Assembly (NCBI RefSeq): GCF_000282215.1
Contig: NZ_AKJS01000118.1
Location: 47,953-111,952 of the forward strand
Length of the DNA stretch: 64,000 bases
Source: Pseudomonas sp. GM21
Lineage (GTDB): Bacteria > Pseudomonadota > Gammaproteobacteria > Pseudomonadales > Pseudomonadaceae
Reading direction: 5' to 3'
Below, piece by piece: positions 6,268-15,387 of the stretch (position 1 is its first letter; each line of letters opens with the position of its first letter). The notes under the pieces were generated by a model. That model searched no databases and was not told the origin of the DNA. It saw only the letters and a list, made by a program, of their open reading frames with translations. A program made the position numbers and the translations under genes.

Positions 6268-8412
6268 ATGATCAGCACCGAACTCAAAACCACGATCCAG
6301 GGCGCCTACTCGCGTTTTCTCGAAGCCAAGAGCCTCAAGCCGCGCTACGGCCAACGCCTGATGATCGCCGAAATTGCCAAAGTCCTCGGTGACATTGACA
6401 CCGACGACGAAGGCCGGCGCAGTGGCGACCCCGCGATTGTTGCGGTGGAAGCCGGCACCGGTACTGGCAAAACCGTAGCCTACAGCCTGGCGGCGATCCC
6501 GACCGCCAAGGCTGCCGGCAAACGCCTGGTGATCGCCACTGCCACCGTGGCTCTGCAAGAGCAGATCGTCTACAAGGACTTGCCTGACCTGATGCGCAAC
6601 AGCGGGCTGAATTTCAGCTTCGCGTTGGCCAAGGGCCGCGGGCGCTACATGTGCCTGTCCAAGCTCGACATGCTGCTGCAGGAAGGCCACGCACAAACCG
6701 CTACCGCGCAGTTGTTCGAAGAAGAAGGCTTCAAGATAGAGGTCGACGAGGCCAGTCAGAAGCTGTTCACCAGCATGATCGAAAAACTCGCCGGCAATAA
6801 ATGGGACGGCGACCGCGACAGTTGGTCCACGGCCCTGGAAGACGCCGACTGGGCGCGCCTGACCACCGATCACAGCCAATGCACCAACCGCCATTGCCCG
6901 AACTTTGGCCAGTGCGCCTTTTACAAGGCCCGCGAAGGCATGGGCAAGGTCGACGTGATCGTCACCAACCACGACATGGTGCTGGCTGACCTGGCCTTGG
7001 GCGGCGGTGCTGTTTTGCCGGATCCACGTGACACCATCTACGTATTCGACGAAGGTCACCACCTGCCAGACAAGGCCATCGGCCATTTCGCCCATTACAC
7101 GCGTCTGCGCTCCACCGCCGACTGGCTGGAAACCACCGCGAAAAACCTCACCAAATTACTGGCCCAACATCCGTTGCCGGGTGACCTCGGCAAGCTGATC
7201 GAGCAAGTGCCGGAACTGGCCCGCGAGATCAAGACCCAGCAGCAATTCATGTTCACCGCCTGTGAACAGGCCGCCGATTTCAAACCCGGCGAAGACGTCG
7301 AAGGTCGCGAGCGGCCGCGCCACCGCTTTGTTGGCGGGGTGATTCCCGAGCACATGCGCGAGATGGGCATTGAGTTGAAGAAGGGCTTTGCCCGTTTGAC
7401 CGACCTGTTCACCCGGCTCACCGAGTTGCTCAAGGAAGGCATGGACGGCGAGGTCAACATCGGCATCGCCAGCAATCAAGCCGAAGAGTGGTATCCACTG
7501 TTTGGCAGCCTGTTGTCCCGTTCCTCGGGCAATTGGGAATTGTGGGGCGCGTTCACCGCCGAAGACCCGGAAGACAACCCGCCCATGGCCCGTTGGTTGA
7601 CCCTGGCCGAAAGCGGTTCGCTGTTCGACATCGAGGTCAACGCCAGCCCGATCCTCGCGGCGGAAATGCTCCGGCGCAATCTGTGGAACGTCGCATACGG
7701 CGCACTGGTGACTTCGGCAACGCTGACGGCCCTGGGCACCTTCGACCGTTTCCGCATGCGTGCCGGGCTGCCGAAAAAAGCCGTGACCGCCGTGGTTCCG
7801 AGCCCGTTCCATCATGCTGATGCCGGCGTGCTGCGAGTACCGGATCTGAAAGCCGATCCGCGTGATGCACCGGCCCACACCGCCGCGATCATTCGGGATC
7901 TGCCGCAACTGGTTGAGGGCTCGCGGGGCACGCTGGTGTTGTTCTCTTCCCGCAAGCAGATGCAGGACGTGTTCGACGGCCTCGACCGCGACTGGCGCAA
8001 GCAGGTGTTCATTCAAGGCAACCTGTCGAAGCAGGAAACGTTGAACAAGCACAAGGCACGCGTCGATGGCGGGGACTCCAGCGTGTTGTTCGGCCTCGCG
8101 AGTTTCGCCGAAGGCGTCGACTTGCCGGGCGCGTACTGCGAGCACGTAGTCATCGCGAAGATTCCGTTCTCGGTGCCGGACGATCCCGTCGAAGCGGCGC
8201 TGGCGGAATGGATCGAAGCCCGTGGCGGCAATCCATTCATGGAAATCTCCGTGCCCGATGCCTCGCTGAAACTGGTCCAGGCCTGCGGTCGCTTGCTGCG
8301 CACCGAAGAAGACCGCGGCACCATCACCTTGCTGGATCGACGTCTGGTCACCCAGCGTTACGGCAAAGCCATCCTCAATGCGTTGCCGCCATTCCGTCGC
8401 GAAATTTCCTGA
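6268..8412 (+). CDS. dinG: ATP-dependent DNA helicase DinG
   Basis: Superfamily 2 Fe-S helicase of the XPD class, 714 residues, which unwinds DNA 5' to 3' and resolves R-loops and damaged structures. The Walker A motif AGTGTGKT is at 62-69 and the DEGH Walker B box at 261-264. C129, C205, C210 and C216 fit the four Fe-S cluster ligands. The C-terminal helicase domain contains LFSSRKQMQ and QACGRLLRTEED. The start at ATG 6268 fits family proteins (MISTELKTTI); the upstream extension to 6208 is probably untranslated. In E. coli the gene belongs to the LexA regulon, but no clear SOS box was seen here. Confidence 0.95.
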   Translation: MISTELKTTIQGAYSRFLEAKSLKPRYGQRLMIAEIAKVLGDIDTDDEGRRSGDPAIVAVEAGTGTGKTVAYSLAAIPTAKAAGKRLVIATATVALQEQIVYKDLPDLMRNSGLNFSFALAKGRGRYMCLSKLDMLLQEGHAQTATAQLFEEEGFKIEVDEASQKLFTSMIEKLAGNKWDGDRDSWSTALEDADWARLTTDHSQCTNRHCPNFGQCAFYKAREGMGKVDVIVTNHDMVLADLALGGGAVLPDPRDTIYVFDEGHHLPDKAIGHFAHYTRLRSTADWLETTAKNLTKLLAQHPLPGDLGKLIEQVPELAREIKTQQQFMFTACEQAADFKPGEDVEGRERPRHRFVGGVIPEHMREMGIELKKGFARLTDLFTRLTELLKEGMDGEVNIGIASNQAEEWYPLFGSLLSRSSGNWELWGAFTAEDPEDNPPMARWLTLAESGSLFDIEVNASPILAAEMLRRNLWNVAYGALVTSATLTALGTFDRFRMRAGLPKKAVTAVVPSPFHHADAGVLRVPDLKADPRDAPAHTAAIIRDLPQLVEGSRGTLVLFSSRKQMQDVFDGLDRDWRKQVFIQGNLSKQETLNKHKARVDGGDSSVLFGLASFAEGVDLPGAYCEHVVIAKIPFSVPDDPVEAALAEWIEARGGNPFMEISVPDASLKLVQACGRLLRTEEDRGTITLLDRRLVTQRYGKAILNALPPFRREIS

Positions 8413-8507
8413 TTCACCGGTGGGCACATTTGCCCACCGCGTTGTCTATCTCTCTACCATCGCTTTTCCACTGACCATTGAAGGTCGTTAGGGAGAAACA
8501 CGTTCCT

Positions 8508-11009
8508 ATGATTCGCCGTTCGTTGCCCGCTGTATTTGCCCTGATGTTCGCAGCTCCTTTGCTGGCGGCCCCTGCCAGCCAACAGACGCTGTTCAACTTT
8601 GTACGCCCTGCCGACGTGGTCCAGGTGACGACTCAGGATGCCAGCCTGCCGCAATCCAATGCGGAGCAAACAGCCGAAGGCGAAGTGTTGCGCCGGGTCA
8701 CTTTCAATCCGGTGGCCCAGCCGAGTTTGCGACTGACGCCGCAAACCGGTGCCTGGGACTGGTCACAGTCGGGTGTGATGAGCCTGCGGATTCAGAGTGC
8801 GATGGACTGGGCCGTGACCCTTTACGTAAAAATCCAGAGTAATGACGGCAAGACACTGTTCAGTCGCGTCGATTTGCCGGCCGGCCCTGCGCAGACCTTG
8901 CTGGTACCGTTGGTGGCAAGCTCACCCTTGAGCCAGGGCATGAAAGCCGGGCCGCCGATGCCGATGACGGTCGACGGGCAGCGCATTTTGCTGGCCAGCA
9001 GCGCCGGTCAACTGGATCGCGGCCAGGTGGTGTCGGTGACCTTGTCGATGGATCAACCGAAAGTGGCCCAGAACATTTTGCTCGAACGTTTTGGCGTGCA
9101 GGACGGCGAGGCGGTGATCCACGCCGTTTATGGCGGATTGGTGGATGCTTACGGTCAGTCGACCCGGGCCAAATGGCCGGAAAAAATCAACAACGATGAG
9201 CAACTCAAAAGCGCCGCCGCCAAGGAACAGCAGCAACTGAAAACCTGGCTGGCCGAGCGCGAAAAATCTTCCTTGGACACTTTCGGTGGCTGGACCAAAG
9301 GCCCGACGTTCAACGCCAGCGGTTACTTCCGTACCGAAAAGCGTGACGGTCGCTGGTATCTGGTGACCCCGCAAGGGCATCCGTTCTATTCGCTTGGGGT
9401 CAATACCGTGACCCCGGACGTTAACCAGACCTACGTCGCTGGTCGCGAGTGGATGTTCGAATCCCTGCCAAAACCCGATGAAGCGCTGGCTAATCATTTT
9501 GGTGAAGGCAACAACCGTGGCGGCAATGGTGCGGATCAGGGGCGCAGCTACGACGCCGGTCGCTGGTACGACTTTTACGGCGCCAACTTGCAGCGTTTGT
9601 ATGGCGAACCTTGTGTATTGGGCAGCGACACCAAGGCCGGCGTCGCCGCCGCGGCCAAGGCCGACGCGGTCGAAGCGACGGTCGAGAAGGCCGCCGAGCC
9701 ACCGGTGATCCCGGCGACCACCGAAGCCGGCGTTGCCGAAGCCGCCAAGACCGGCGCCGTTGACGCGACTGTTGCGAAAGCGGCTGAGAACACTCCCGCC
9801 GAACCCTGCAAAGCGGTGGTGGATGAACAACGCTGGACCGGCCACACCCTGGATCGCCTGCAAACCTGGGGTTTCAACACCATCGGAAACTGGAGCGCTG
9901 AGTCGCTGGGCAATGCTGATCGAGTGCCTTACACCTTGCCGCTGTCGATCGTCGGCGATTACGCCAGCATCAGCACCGGCACCGACTGGTGGGGTGGTAT
10001 GCCCGACCCGTTCGATCCGCGTTTCGCCATGGCCACCGAACGAGCCGTGGCCATTGCCACCCGCGACCATCGCGATGACCCGTGGCTGATCGGCTACTAC
10101 GCTGACAACGAATTAGCCTGGGCCGGTCCCGGTGATGACCCGAAAGCCCGTTACGCCTTGGCTTACGGCACCTTGAAAATGACCACCGACGTGCCGGCCA
10201 AACGCGCGTTCCTCAAGCAACTGCGGGACAAATATCGCAATCAGGCCGGTCTGTCCAAAGCCTGGGGTATCGACTTGCCGGCATGGGAATTGATGGAAGA
10301 CCCGGGGTTCGTACCGCCGCAGCCAAGCGCTGAGCACCCGGAAATCGAGGCCGATTTCAAATACTTCCAGAAGGTCTTCGCTGACACCTATTTCAAAACC
10401 ATTTCCGATTCGCTCAAGTGGCATGCGCCGAACCAGCTGTTGTTGGGCGGTCGTTTCGCCATCAGCACCCCGGAAGCCGTGGACTCCTGCGCTCAATATT
10501 GCGACGTGTTGAGCTTCAACATGTACACCCTGCAACCGCAGGATGGCTACGACTTCGCCAAGCTGCGCAGCCTCGACAAACCGGTGCTGATCACCGAATT
10601 CAACTTCGGCTCGGCGGATCGCGGCCCGTTCTGGGGCGGTGTGACACAAGTGGCAAAGGAAGAAGATCGTGGGTTGGCTTACGCGAACTTCCTTAAACAA
10701 GCGCTGAGCGAACCCTCGATTGTCGGAGTGCACTGGTTCCAGTATCTGGACCAACCCGTCACCGGGCGGTTGCTGGACGGTGAGAATGGGCACTTTGGTC
10801 TGGTGGGCATCACCGATCTGCCGTTCCAGGGGTTTGTCGAGTCTGTGCGCAAGAGCAACCTGGCGACTGTCGACCAGTTGGGAAAAGCCGCTGAGAAAGC
10901 GGCGGCTGAGGCAGACAAAGCCAGCCACGATGCCCAAGGCGGCAGAAAGGCCGAGGCCGGCAAAGGCCCGGGGAAGGGCGCCGGTGGGCACTCCGGCCAA
11001 GGTCACTGA
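8508..11009 (+). CDS. Exported clan-A glycoside hydrolase (beta-agarase/GH42-like)
   Basis: Secreted or periplasmic protein of about 833 residues. The signal peptide ends near LLAAPAS. An N-terminal beta-rich, carbohydrate-binding-like domain spans about 25-200. The (beta/alpha)8 domain follows. YYADNELAW supplies the likely acid/base Glu (E535) and LITEFNFG the likely nucleophile (E697). Residues about 372-436 are an Ala-rich insertion made of two imperfect copies of an AGVA-AAK-AV-ATV-KAAE unit. The C-terminal 50 residues are a Lys/Gly/Ala tail. Pseudomonas relatives are named beta-agarase, but the true substrate is unknown. The GGGAG-type RBS at about 8491 supports ATG 8508. Confidence 0.75.
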   Translation: MIRRSLPAVFALMFAAPLLAAPASQQTLFNFVRPADVVQVTTQDASLPQSNAEQTAEGEVLRRVTFNPVAQPSLRLTPQTGAWDWSQSGVMSLRIQSAMDWAVTLYVKIQSNDGKTLFSRVDLPAGPAQTLLVPLVASSPLSQGMKAGPPMPMTVDGQRILLASSAGQLDRGQVVSVTLSMDQPKVAQNILLERFGVQDGEAVIHAVYGGLVDAYGQSTRAKWPEKINNDEQLKSAAAKEQQQLKTWLAEREKSSLDTFGGWTKGPTFNASGYFRTEKRDGRWYLVTPQGHPFYSLGVNTVTPDVNQTYVAGREWMFESLPKPDEALANHFGEGNNRGGNGADQGRSYDAGRWYDFYGANLQRLYGEPCVLGSDTKAGVAAAAKADAVEATVEKAAEPPVIPATTEAGVAEAAKTGAVDATVAKAAENTPAEPCKAVVDEQRWTGHTLDRLQTWGFNTIGNWSAESLGNADRVPYTLPLSIVGDYASISTGTDWWGGMPDPFDPRFAMATERAVAIATRDHRDDPWLIGYYADNELAWAGPGDDPKARYALAYGTLKMTTDVPAKRAFLKQLRDKYRNQAGLSKAWGIDLPAWELMEDPGFVPPQPSAEHPEIEADFKYFQKVFADTYFKTISDSLKWHAPNQLLLGGRFAISTPEAVDSCAQYCDVLSFNMYTLQPQDGYDFAKLRSLDKPVLITEFNFGSADRGPFWGGVTQVAKEEDRGLAYANFLKQALSEPSIVGVHWFQYLDQPVTGRLLDGENGHFGLVGITDLPFQGFVESVRKSNLATVDQLGKAAEKAAAEADKASHDAQGGRKAEAGKGPGKGAGGHSGQGH

Positions 11010-11139
11010 TTTCCTGTGGCGAGGGGTTGTGCTGAGTCATTTCAACAGGCGACCGCCCGACCCGACCCCATTCCCAAAACCCTCAAGGGCTGGAACAATG
11101 CGGGCCAGTTTGTATAGCGATTATCCGGGAGCAATGCGG

Positions 11140-12285
11140 GTGCAGATTCAGGGTCATTACGAGCTTAAGTTCGAAGCAGTGCGCGAAGCCTTCGCAGCGT
11201 TGTTCGACGATCCTCAGGAACGTGGCGCAGCCTTGTGCATCCAGATCGGTGGCGAAACTGTCCTCGACCTCTGGTCCGGCACCGCGGACAAGGACGGCAG
11301 CGAAGCCTGGCACAGCGACACCATCGCCAACCTGTTCTCTTGCACCAAGACGTTCACAGCTGTCACGGCCCTGCAATTGGTGGCTGAAGGCAAGCTGCAA
11401 CTGGACGCGCCGGTTGCACGCTACTGGCCCGAATTTGCCGCTGCCGGCAAAGAGTCCGTGACCCTGCGTCAGTTGCTCTGCCATCAGGCCGGCTTGCCGG
11501 CGTTGCGTGAATTGCTGGCGCCAGAAGCGCTTTACGACTGGCAAACCATGGTCGACGCCCTGGCGGCCGAAGCACCGTGGTGGACGCCGGGTCAGGGTCA
11601 TGGCTACGCCGCGATCACGTACGGCTGGCTGGTGGGCGAATTACTGCGCCGCGCCGACGGTCGTGGGCCGGGCGAGTCCATCGTGGCGCGGATTGCGAAG
11701 CCATTGGGGCTGGATTTCCACGTTGGCCTGGCCGATGAAGAATTTCATCGTGTGGCGCACATCGCCCGTGGCAAGGGTAACGTCGGCGACGCAGCGGCCC
11801 AACGTCTGCTGCAAGTGACGATGCGTGATCCGACTGCAATGACCACCCGTGCCTTCACCAATCCGCCGTCGATCATGACCAGCACCAACAAACCCGAGTG
11901 GCGGCGCATGCAGCAACCCGCCGCCAACGGCCATGGCAATGCGCGCAGCCTTGCCGGGTTTTACGCCGGTCTGCTCGACGGCAGCCTGCTGGAAAGCGAA
12001 ATGCTCGATGAGCTGACCCGCGAACACAGCCTCGGCGACGACAAGACTTTATTGACCCGGACCCGATTCGGCCTGGGTTGCATGCTCGATCAACCGGATG
12101 TACCCAACGCGACTTACGGCCTCGGCCCGCGTGCGTTTGGTCATCCGGGCGCTGGCGGCTCCATCGGTTTTGCTGACCCGGAACGCGATGTGGCCTTCGG
12201 TTTTGTGACAAATACCCTGGGGCCGTACGTCTTGATGGATCCACGCGCGCAAAACCTTGCGCGAGTACTGGCCACTTGTCTGTAA
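11140..12285 (+). CDS. Serine hydrolase, class C beta-lactamase/EstB family
   Basis: Protein of about 381 residues with the penicillin-binding-protein fold. SCTK (S67-K70) is the SxxK nucleophile motif, YGW is the likely YxN counterpart, and HPGAGGS replaces the KTG box. This pattern is typical of family VIII esterases and EstB rather than true beta-lactamases. No signal peptide is seen, so it is probably cytoplasmic. GTG 11140, 8 nt after GGGAG, gives the start VQIQGHYELKFEAV common in relatives; ATGs at 11098 and 11134 are alternatives. A strong terminator follows. Confidence 0.82.
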   Translation: MQIQGHYELKFEAVREAFAALFDDPQERGAALCIQIGGETVLDLWSGTADKDGSEAWHSDTIANLFSCTKTFTAVTALQLVAEGKLQLDAPVARYWPEFAAAGKESVTLRQLLCHQAGLPALRELLAPEALYDWQTMVDALAAEAPWWTPGQGHGYAAITYGWLVGELLRRADGRGPGESIVARIAKPLGLDFHVGLADEEFHRVAHIARGKGNVGDAAAQRLLQVTMRDPTAMTTRAFTNPPSIMTSTNKPEWRRMQQPAANGHGNARSLAGFYAGLLDGSLLESEMLDELTREHSLGDDKTLLTRTRFGLGCMLDQPDVPNATYGLGPRAFGHPGAGGSIGFADPERDVAFGFVTNTLGPYVLMDPRAQNLARVLATCL

Positions 12286-12289
12286 ACAC

Positions 12290-12328
12290 GGCTGCCGGGT
12301 TCCAGAACGGAACCCGGCAGCCCTTTTT
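12290..12328 (+). terminator. Rho-independent terminator after the serine hydrolase
   Basis: GGCTGCCGGGTTCC pairs with GGAACCCGGCAGCC around a short loop and is followed by five T. It separates the hydrolase from the OmpA-like gene. Confidence 0.9.
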
Positions 12329-12398
12329 GATTCAAAGCGTCAGTTTGTGCGGGCCGCTCCGGTCTGACTTTTCATTACTTCAATTTTGTGGATATCCA

Positions 12399-13508
12399 AT
12401 GTCATCCAAACCAACACTCGCCTTGGCCCTGTGCTTCGCTATCACCGGTTGCGCACAGACCCCACAAAGTGATTCCGAGGGCAGCAGCTGGTGGCCGTTC
12501 GGTTCGTCCGACAAAGTCGCCGCTAAAGAACCGACCCCGGCCCCAGCCCCGCTGAAACCCGCCGCCACAGCACCCGTAGCCAAGACTGAAAGCGCCAACC
12601 CTTGGTACTGGCCGTTCGGTTCCGATGGCGCCGCTGAAATGACTAATGCAGAGCTTGTAGGAAAACCTGCAGCCAAGCCGGCCCAAGTGGCCAAGGCTGA
12701 TGCAGACGCGGGTAACCAATGGTGGTGGCCGTTCGGCGGCAAGGAGCAGAGCGGCTCCAAAGTCGTGCCAATGCCAGACCCAAAAGTCACCCAGGCCTGG
12801 CTTGACGACTACGAGCCGCGCCTGCGCGAAGCGATCAAGGACAGCAAGCTGCAGCTTGAACGCCGTGAAAACGTGTTGGTGATCATCGCGCCGGTAGAAG
12901 GCTCGTTCAACCCGGATCGTCCGTCCATGCTGTTGCCGGTCACCCTTGGCCCGTTCACTCGTGTCGCGAAGATCCTCGAAGTCGACCCGAAAACGGCCGT
13001 GTTGGTCCTGGGCCACAGTGATACCTCGGGTGCCGCACCGGCCAATGTGAAACTGAGTCAGGAACGTGCACAATCGGTGGCCGCAATCTTCCGTCTCAGC
13101 GGTTTGCAGCGTGATCGCCTGATGCTTCGTGGCATGGGTGGTGACGCCCCGCGTGCGGCCAACGACAGCGTCGAAGGTCGAGCCCTGAACCGTCGCGTGG
13201 AATTGCTGGTGACCCCGCAAAACACCATGGTGGCGCTGCTGAGCAAGTACAACATGCCGGCCCCTGCGCCCGTGACCATGGTCGCTGCCAAGGACATCAA
13301 GCCAGTCGCCACCCCGACCACACCGGTCACTCCGGCGCCTGCCGCGAAGAAAGCCGCTGTACCTGCCGCGAAAAAGGCCCCGGCCAGCAAAGCCACCGCC
13401 AAGAAAACGCCCGCTAAAACCGCAACTCCGGCGAAAAAGACTGCACCGGCCAAAGCAGTTGCCGACACCAAGAAAGTCGACGTCGCCACTGAAACCGCCA
13501 AGAAGTGA
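12399..13508 (+). CDS. OmpA-family lipoprotein with WPFG repeats and a Lys/Ala/Pro tail
   Basis: Predicted lipoprotein of 369 residues with lipobox ITGC (Cys18). Three aromatic WPFG motifs at 32, 71 and 110 are exactly 39 residues apart in an otherwise Ala/Pro/Lys linker. An OmpA-like domain covers about 150-290 (GHSDTSG, SQERA, RALNRRVELLV). Residues 300-369 are a histone-H1-like tail of AAKK/PAKK units, like AlgP tails. Such tails can bind nucleic acid or anionic polymers, but in a lipoprotein the partner is more likely the cell wall or LPS; this is inference. The gene directly precedes pdxH. Confidence 0.82.
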   Translation: MSSKPTLALALCFAITGCAQTPQSDSEGSSWWPFGSSDKVAAKEPTPAPAPLKPAATAPVAKTESANPWYWPFGSDGAAEMTNAELVGKPAAKPAQVAKADADAGNQWWWPFGGKEQSGSKVVPMPDPKVTQAWLDDYEPRLREAIKDSKLQLERRENVLVIIAPVEGSFNPDRPSMLLPVTLGPFTRVAKILEVDPKTAVLVLGHSDTSGAAPANVKLSQERAQSVAAIFRLSGLQRDRLMLRGMGGDAPRAANDSVEGRALNRRVELLVTPQNTMVALLSKYNMPAPAPVTMVAAKDIKPVATPTTPVTPAPAAKKAAVPAAKKAPASKATAKKTPAKTATPAKKTAPAKAVADTKKVDVATETAKK

Positions 13509-13532
13509 TTCGTTAACCAAAAGGACTGCGCC

Positions 13533-14180
13533 ATGACCCAGCGCCTGGCTGATATGCGTCGTGACTACACCCGTGATGGCCTGACCGAGGCTCAAGCCCC
13601 GGCAGAGCCGTTCGGGCTGTTCCACCAGTGGTTTGCCGACGCGGTGAAAACCGAGCAAGCGCCGGTGGAGGCTAACGCCATGACCTTGGCGACGGTCGAT
13701 CAGGACGGTCGGCCGCATTGCCGCATTCTGTTGCTCAAAGGTCTGGACGCACAGGGCTTTACGTTCTTCACCAACTACGAAAGTGCCAAGGGACAGCATC
13801 TGGCAGCGAATCCGTTCGCAGCCATGACCTTTTTCTGGCCGGCCCTGGAGCGCCAGGTGCGCATCGAGGGTCGAGTGGTGAAAGTCTCGCCTGAAGAGTC
13901 CGACGCCTATTTCCAGGTTCGTCCGCTGGGCAGCCGACTCGGTGCCTGGGCGTCACCGCAGAGCCGGGTGATTGCTGATCGCGGGGAACTGGAAGCGCTG
14001 CTCAAGAACACCGAGCAGCGTTTCAGTGACACCGCGCCACACTGTCCGGACCACTGGGGCGGTTATCGCTTGTTGCCGGAGCGCATCGAGTTCTGGCAAG
14101 GCCGCGCGAGCCGCTTGCATGATCGCCTCAACTACCGCCTACAGGGCGTCGACTGGATTCTTGAACGTCTGGCACCCTAG
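13533..14180 (+). CDS. pdxH: Pyridoxamine 5'-phosphate oxidase
   Basis: FMN enzyme of 215 residues that oxidises pyridoxine or pyridoxamine 5'-phosphate to PLP in the cytoplasm. The N terminus MTQRLADMRRDYTRDGL, the FMN-binding RILLLKGLDAQGFTFFTNY region and the C-terminal signature EFWQGRASRLHDR are all present. The length is normal. It begins 24 nt after the OmpA-like gene and has its own AAGGA Shine-Dalgarno. Confidence 0.96.
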   Translation: MTQRLADMRRDYTRDGLTEAQAPAEPFGLFHQWFADAVKTEQAPVEANAMTLATVDQDGRPHCRILLLKGLDAQGFTFFTNYESAKGQHLAANPFAAMTFFWPALERQVRIEGRVVKVSPEESDAYFQVRPLGSRLGAWASPQSRVIADRGELEALLKNTEQRFSDTAPHCPDHWGGYRLLPERIEFWQGRASRLHDRLNYRLQGVDWILERLAP

Positions 14181-14185
14181 GCAGT

Positions 14186-14422
14186 CTACCGTTCGGGATA
14201 CCTTGCAGCAGCGGCTTCAAGCCACTGCTGTAAGTCTCGACGCTTGATTTTCTGCGCTTGAGCGTTTTCCAGCTGCTGGAGCATGAACGTTTTTTTAAAC
14301 TCGTCATCCCCCGCCAAGGCCAACGCCAGGTCTCGGACCATCCAGCGTTTTATCCGCACGTACAGCCACCCGTGGAAGTACAGCCCCGCGACGGTCGTGA
14401 CGACAATGATGAAGTAGTCCAT
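14186..14422 (-). CDS. Small membrane protein of unknown function
   Basis: Protein of 78 residues from ATG 14422, preceded by AAGGA. Residues 2-22 are a transmembrane helix (DYFIIVVTTVAGLYFHGWLY). The rest is a basic, helical cytoplasmic part with a possible coiled coil (FMLQQLENAQAQKI). No family was recognised. It converges on pdxH with 5 nt between the stops. Confidence 0.6.
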   Translation of the reverse strand: MDYFIIVVTTVAGLYFHGWLYVRIKRWMVRDLALALAGDDEFKKTFMLQQLENAQAQKIKRRDLQQWLEAAAARYPER

Positions 14423-14533
14423 GAAAAATCCTTGGTGCGGCGTGGATTCCGGCAATTGCCGCTAACCGGTTGGTGAGTTATTCGAGGCGCCTGTACCGGG
14501 CCTGAATCAAACCACTTTTATCCGGGCGTTGCC

Positions 14534-14564
14534 GTGACACGCGTCAAAGTGCGGGGTTTATAAT
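14534..14564 (+). promoter_or_regulatory. Likely sigma-70 promoter for the SlyB-like gene
   Basis: A consensus TATAAT at 14559-14564 lies about 28 nt before the gene, with GTGACA about 19 nt upstream as a possible -35. The -10 is convincing; the spacing is long. Confidence 0.5.
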
Positions 14565-14591
14565 GAATACCTGTCCTTTGGAGTTGATGCT

Positions 14592-15056
14592 ATGCGTAAG
14601 TCTGTTTTGTTGGTTGCTTCCTTTTCCACGATGGCGATGTTGCTCACCGGCTGCCAATCGAGCCTGACCGGTGACTCCTACTCCCGTGATGAAGCGCGTC
14701 GTGTGCAAACGATTCGCATGGGCACCATCGAAGCGCTGCGCCCAGTGAAAATCGAAGGCACCAAAACCCCAATCGGCGGCGCTGCAGGCGCAGTGGTTGG
14801 CGGTGTAGGCGCAAGCTCCATCGGTAGCGGCAACGGCAGCATCGTCGCCGCGGTCATCGGCGCAGTCGCTGGCGGCCTGTTGGGCTCGGCAGCCGAAGAA
14901 GGCCTGACCCGCACCCAGGGTGTTGAAATCACCGTACGCGAAGACGACGGCAGCATGCGCGCCTATGTACAGCAGGTTCAGGAAAATGAAATTTTCCGCG
15001 TGGGTGAGCGGGTACGGATTGCTACGGTTGATGGGACTAGCCGCGTTTCGCACTAA
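14592..15056 (+). CDS. slyB: SlyB/Pcp-like glycine-zipper outer membrane lipoprotein
   Basis: Lipoprotein of 154 residues with lipobox LTGC (Cys21). A glycine-zipper segment at about 57-100 (GGAAGAVVGGVGASSIGSG and AVIGAVAGGLLGS) and the C-terminal VEITVREDDG...FRVGERVRI domain are diagnostic of the SlyB/Pcp family. In enterobacteria SlyB belongs to the PhoPQ regulon and stabilises the outer membrane under stress. It has its own promoter and a strong terminator. Confidence 0.88.
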   Translation: MRKSVLLVASFSTMAMLLTGCQSSLTGDSYSRDEARRVQTIRMGTIEALRPVKIEGTKTPIGGAAGAVVGGVGASSIGSGNGSIVAAVIGAVAGGLLGSAAEEGLTRTQGVEITVREDDGSMRAYVQQVQENEIFRVGERVRIATVDGTSRVSH

Positions 15057-15074
15057 GCGGGAAACGGGTAAAGG

Positions 15075-15108
15075 AAAACCCCGATCAGGTGACTGGTCGG
15101 GGTTTTTT
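15075..15108 (+). terminator. Rho-independent terminator after the SlyB-like gene
   Basis: AAAACCCCGATCA / TGGTCGGGGTTTTTT stem with a U-run on the plus strand. The A-run on the other arm could also stop transcription arriving from the minus-strand immunity genes. Confidence 0.9.
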
Positions 15109-15120
15109 ACGAGTAGAAAA

Positions 15121-15387
15121 TTACTTGCTTGCATGACTTCCGAGCTGAAAATCGTACTTCGGGTCGTAGAACGTAATGCCGATCAAAGCTTCCAACTGCG
15201 TTATCTGAGCACTATCAAGATCGTAACCATAGATTTCGTCTTCTGGTTCGCTCCACTTCATTATTATTCTCAGTTCTTCAATATTCTCCTTGGGGATGGG
15301 CACTTCAAACACTAAAAATTCTGTTTTTTTATCAAAAGCTTCAACTGCATGGCGTACCGCTGGATAGCTCCGCGTCATTCTGTGCAT
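15121..15387 (-). CDS. Second putative bacteriocin immunity protein (DUF7683-like)
   Basis: Small acidic protein of 88 residues, a paralogue of the gene just upstream. Both share a VEAFD-K/R-TE opening, a W..P.DE..G.DL centre and a final LE...G..F/L segment. Position downstream of an E3-type pyocin and acidic composition suit an immunity protein for a basic RNase domain. The first ATG (15387) overlaps the upstream gene by 13 nt; a later ATG four codons in is possible. No clear similarity to colicin E3 immunity protein was seen, so the role rests on context. Confidence 0.6.
   Translation of the reverse strand: MHRMTRSYPAVRHAVEAFDKKTEFLVFEVPIPKENIEELRIIMKWSEPEDEIYGYDLDSAQITQLEALIGITFYDPKYDFQLGSHASK

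Noticed and set aside
6238..8427. Long minus-strand open frames under dinG
   Set aside because: Shadow frames of a GC-rich gene. DinG motifs are all on the plus strand.
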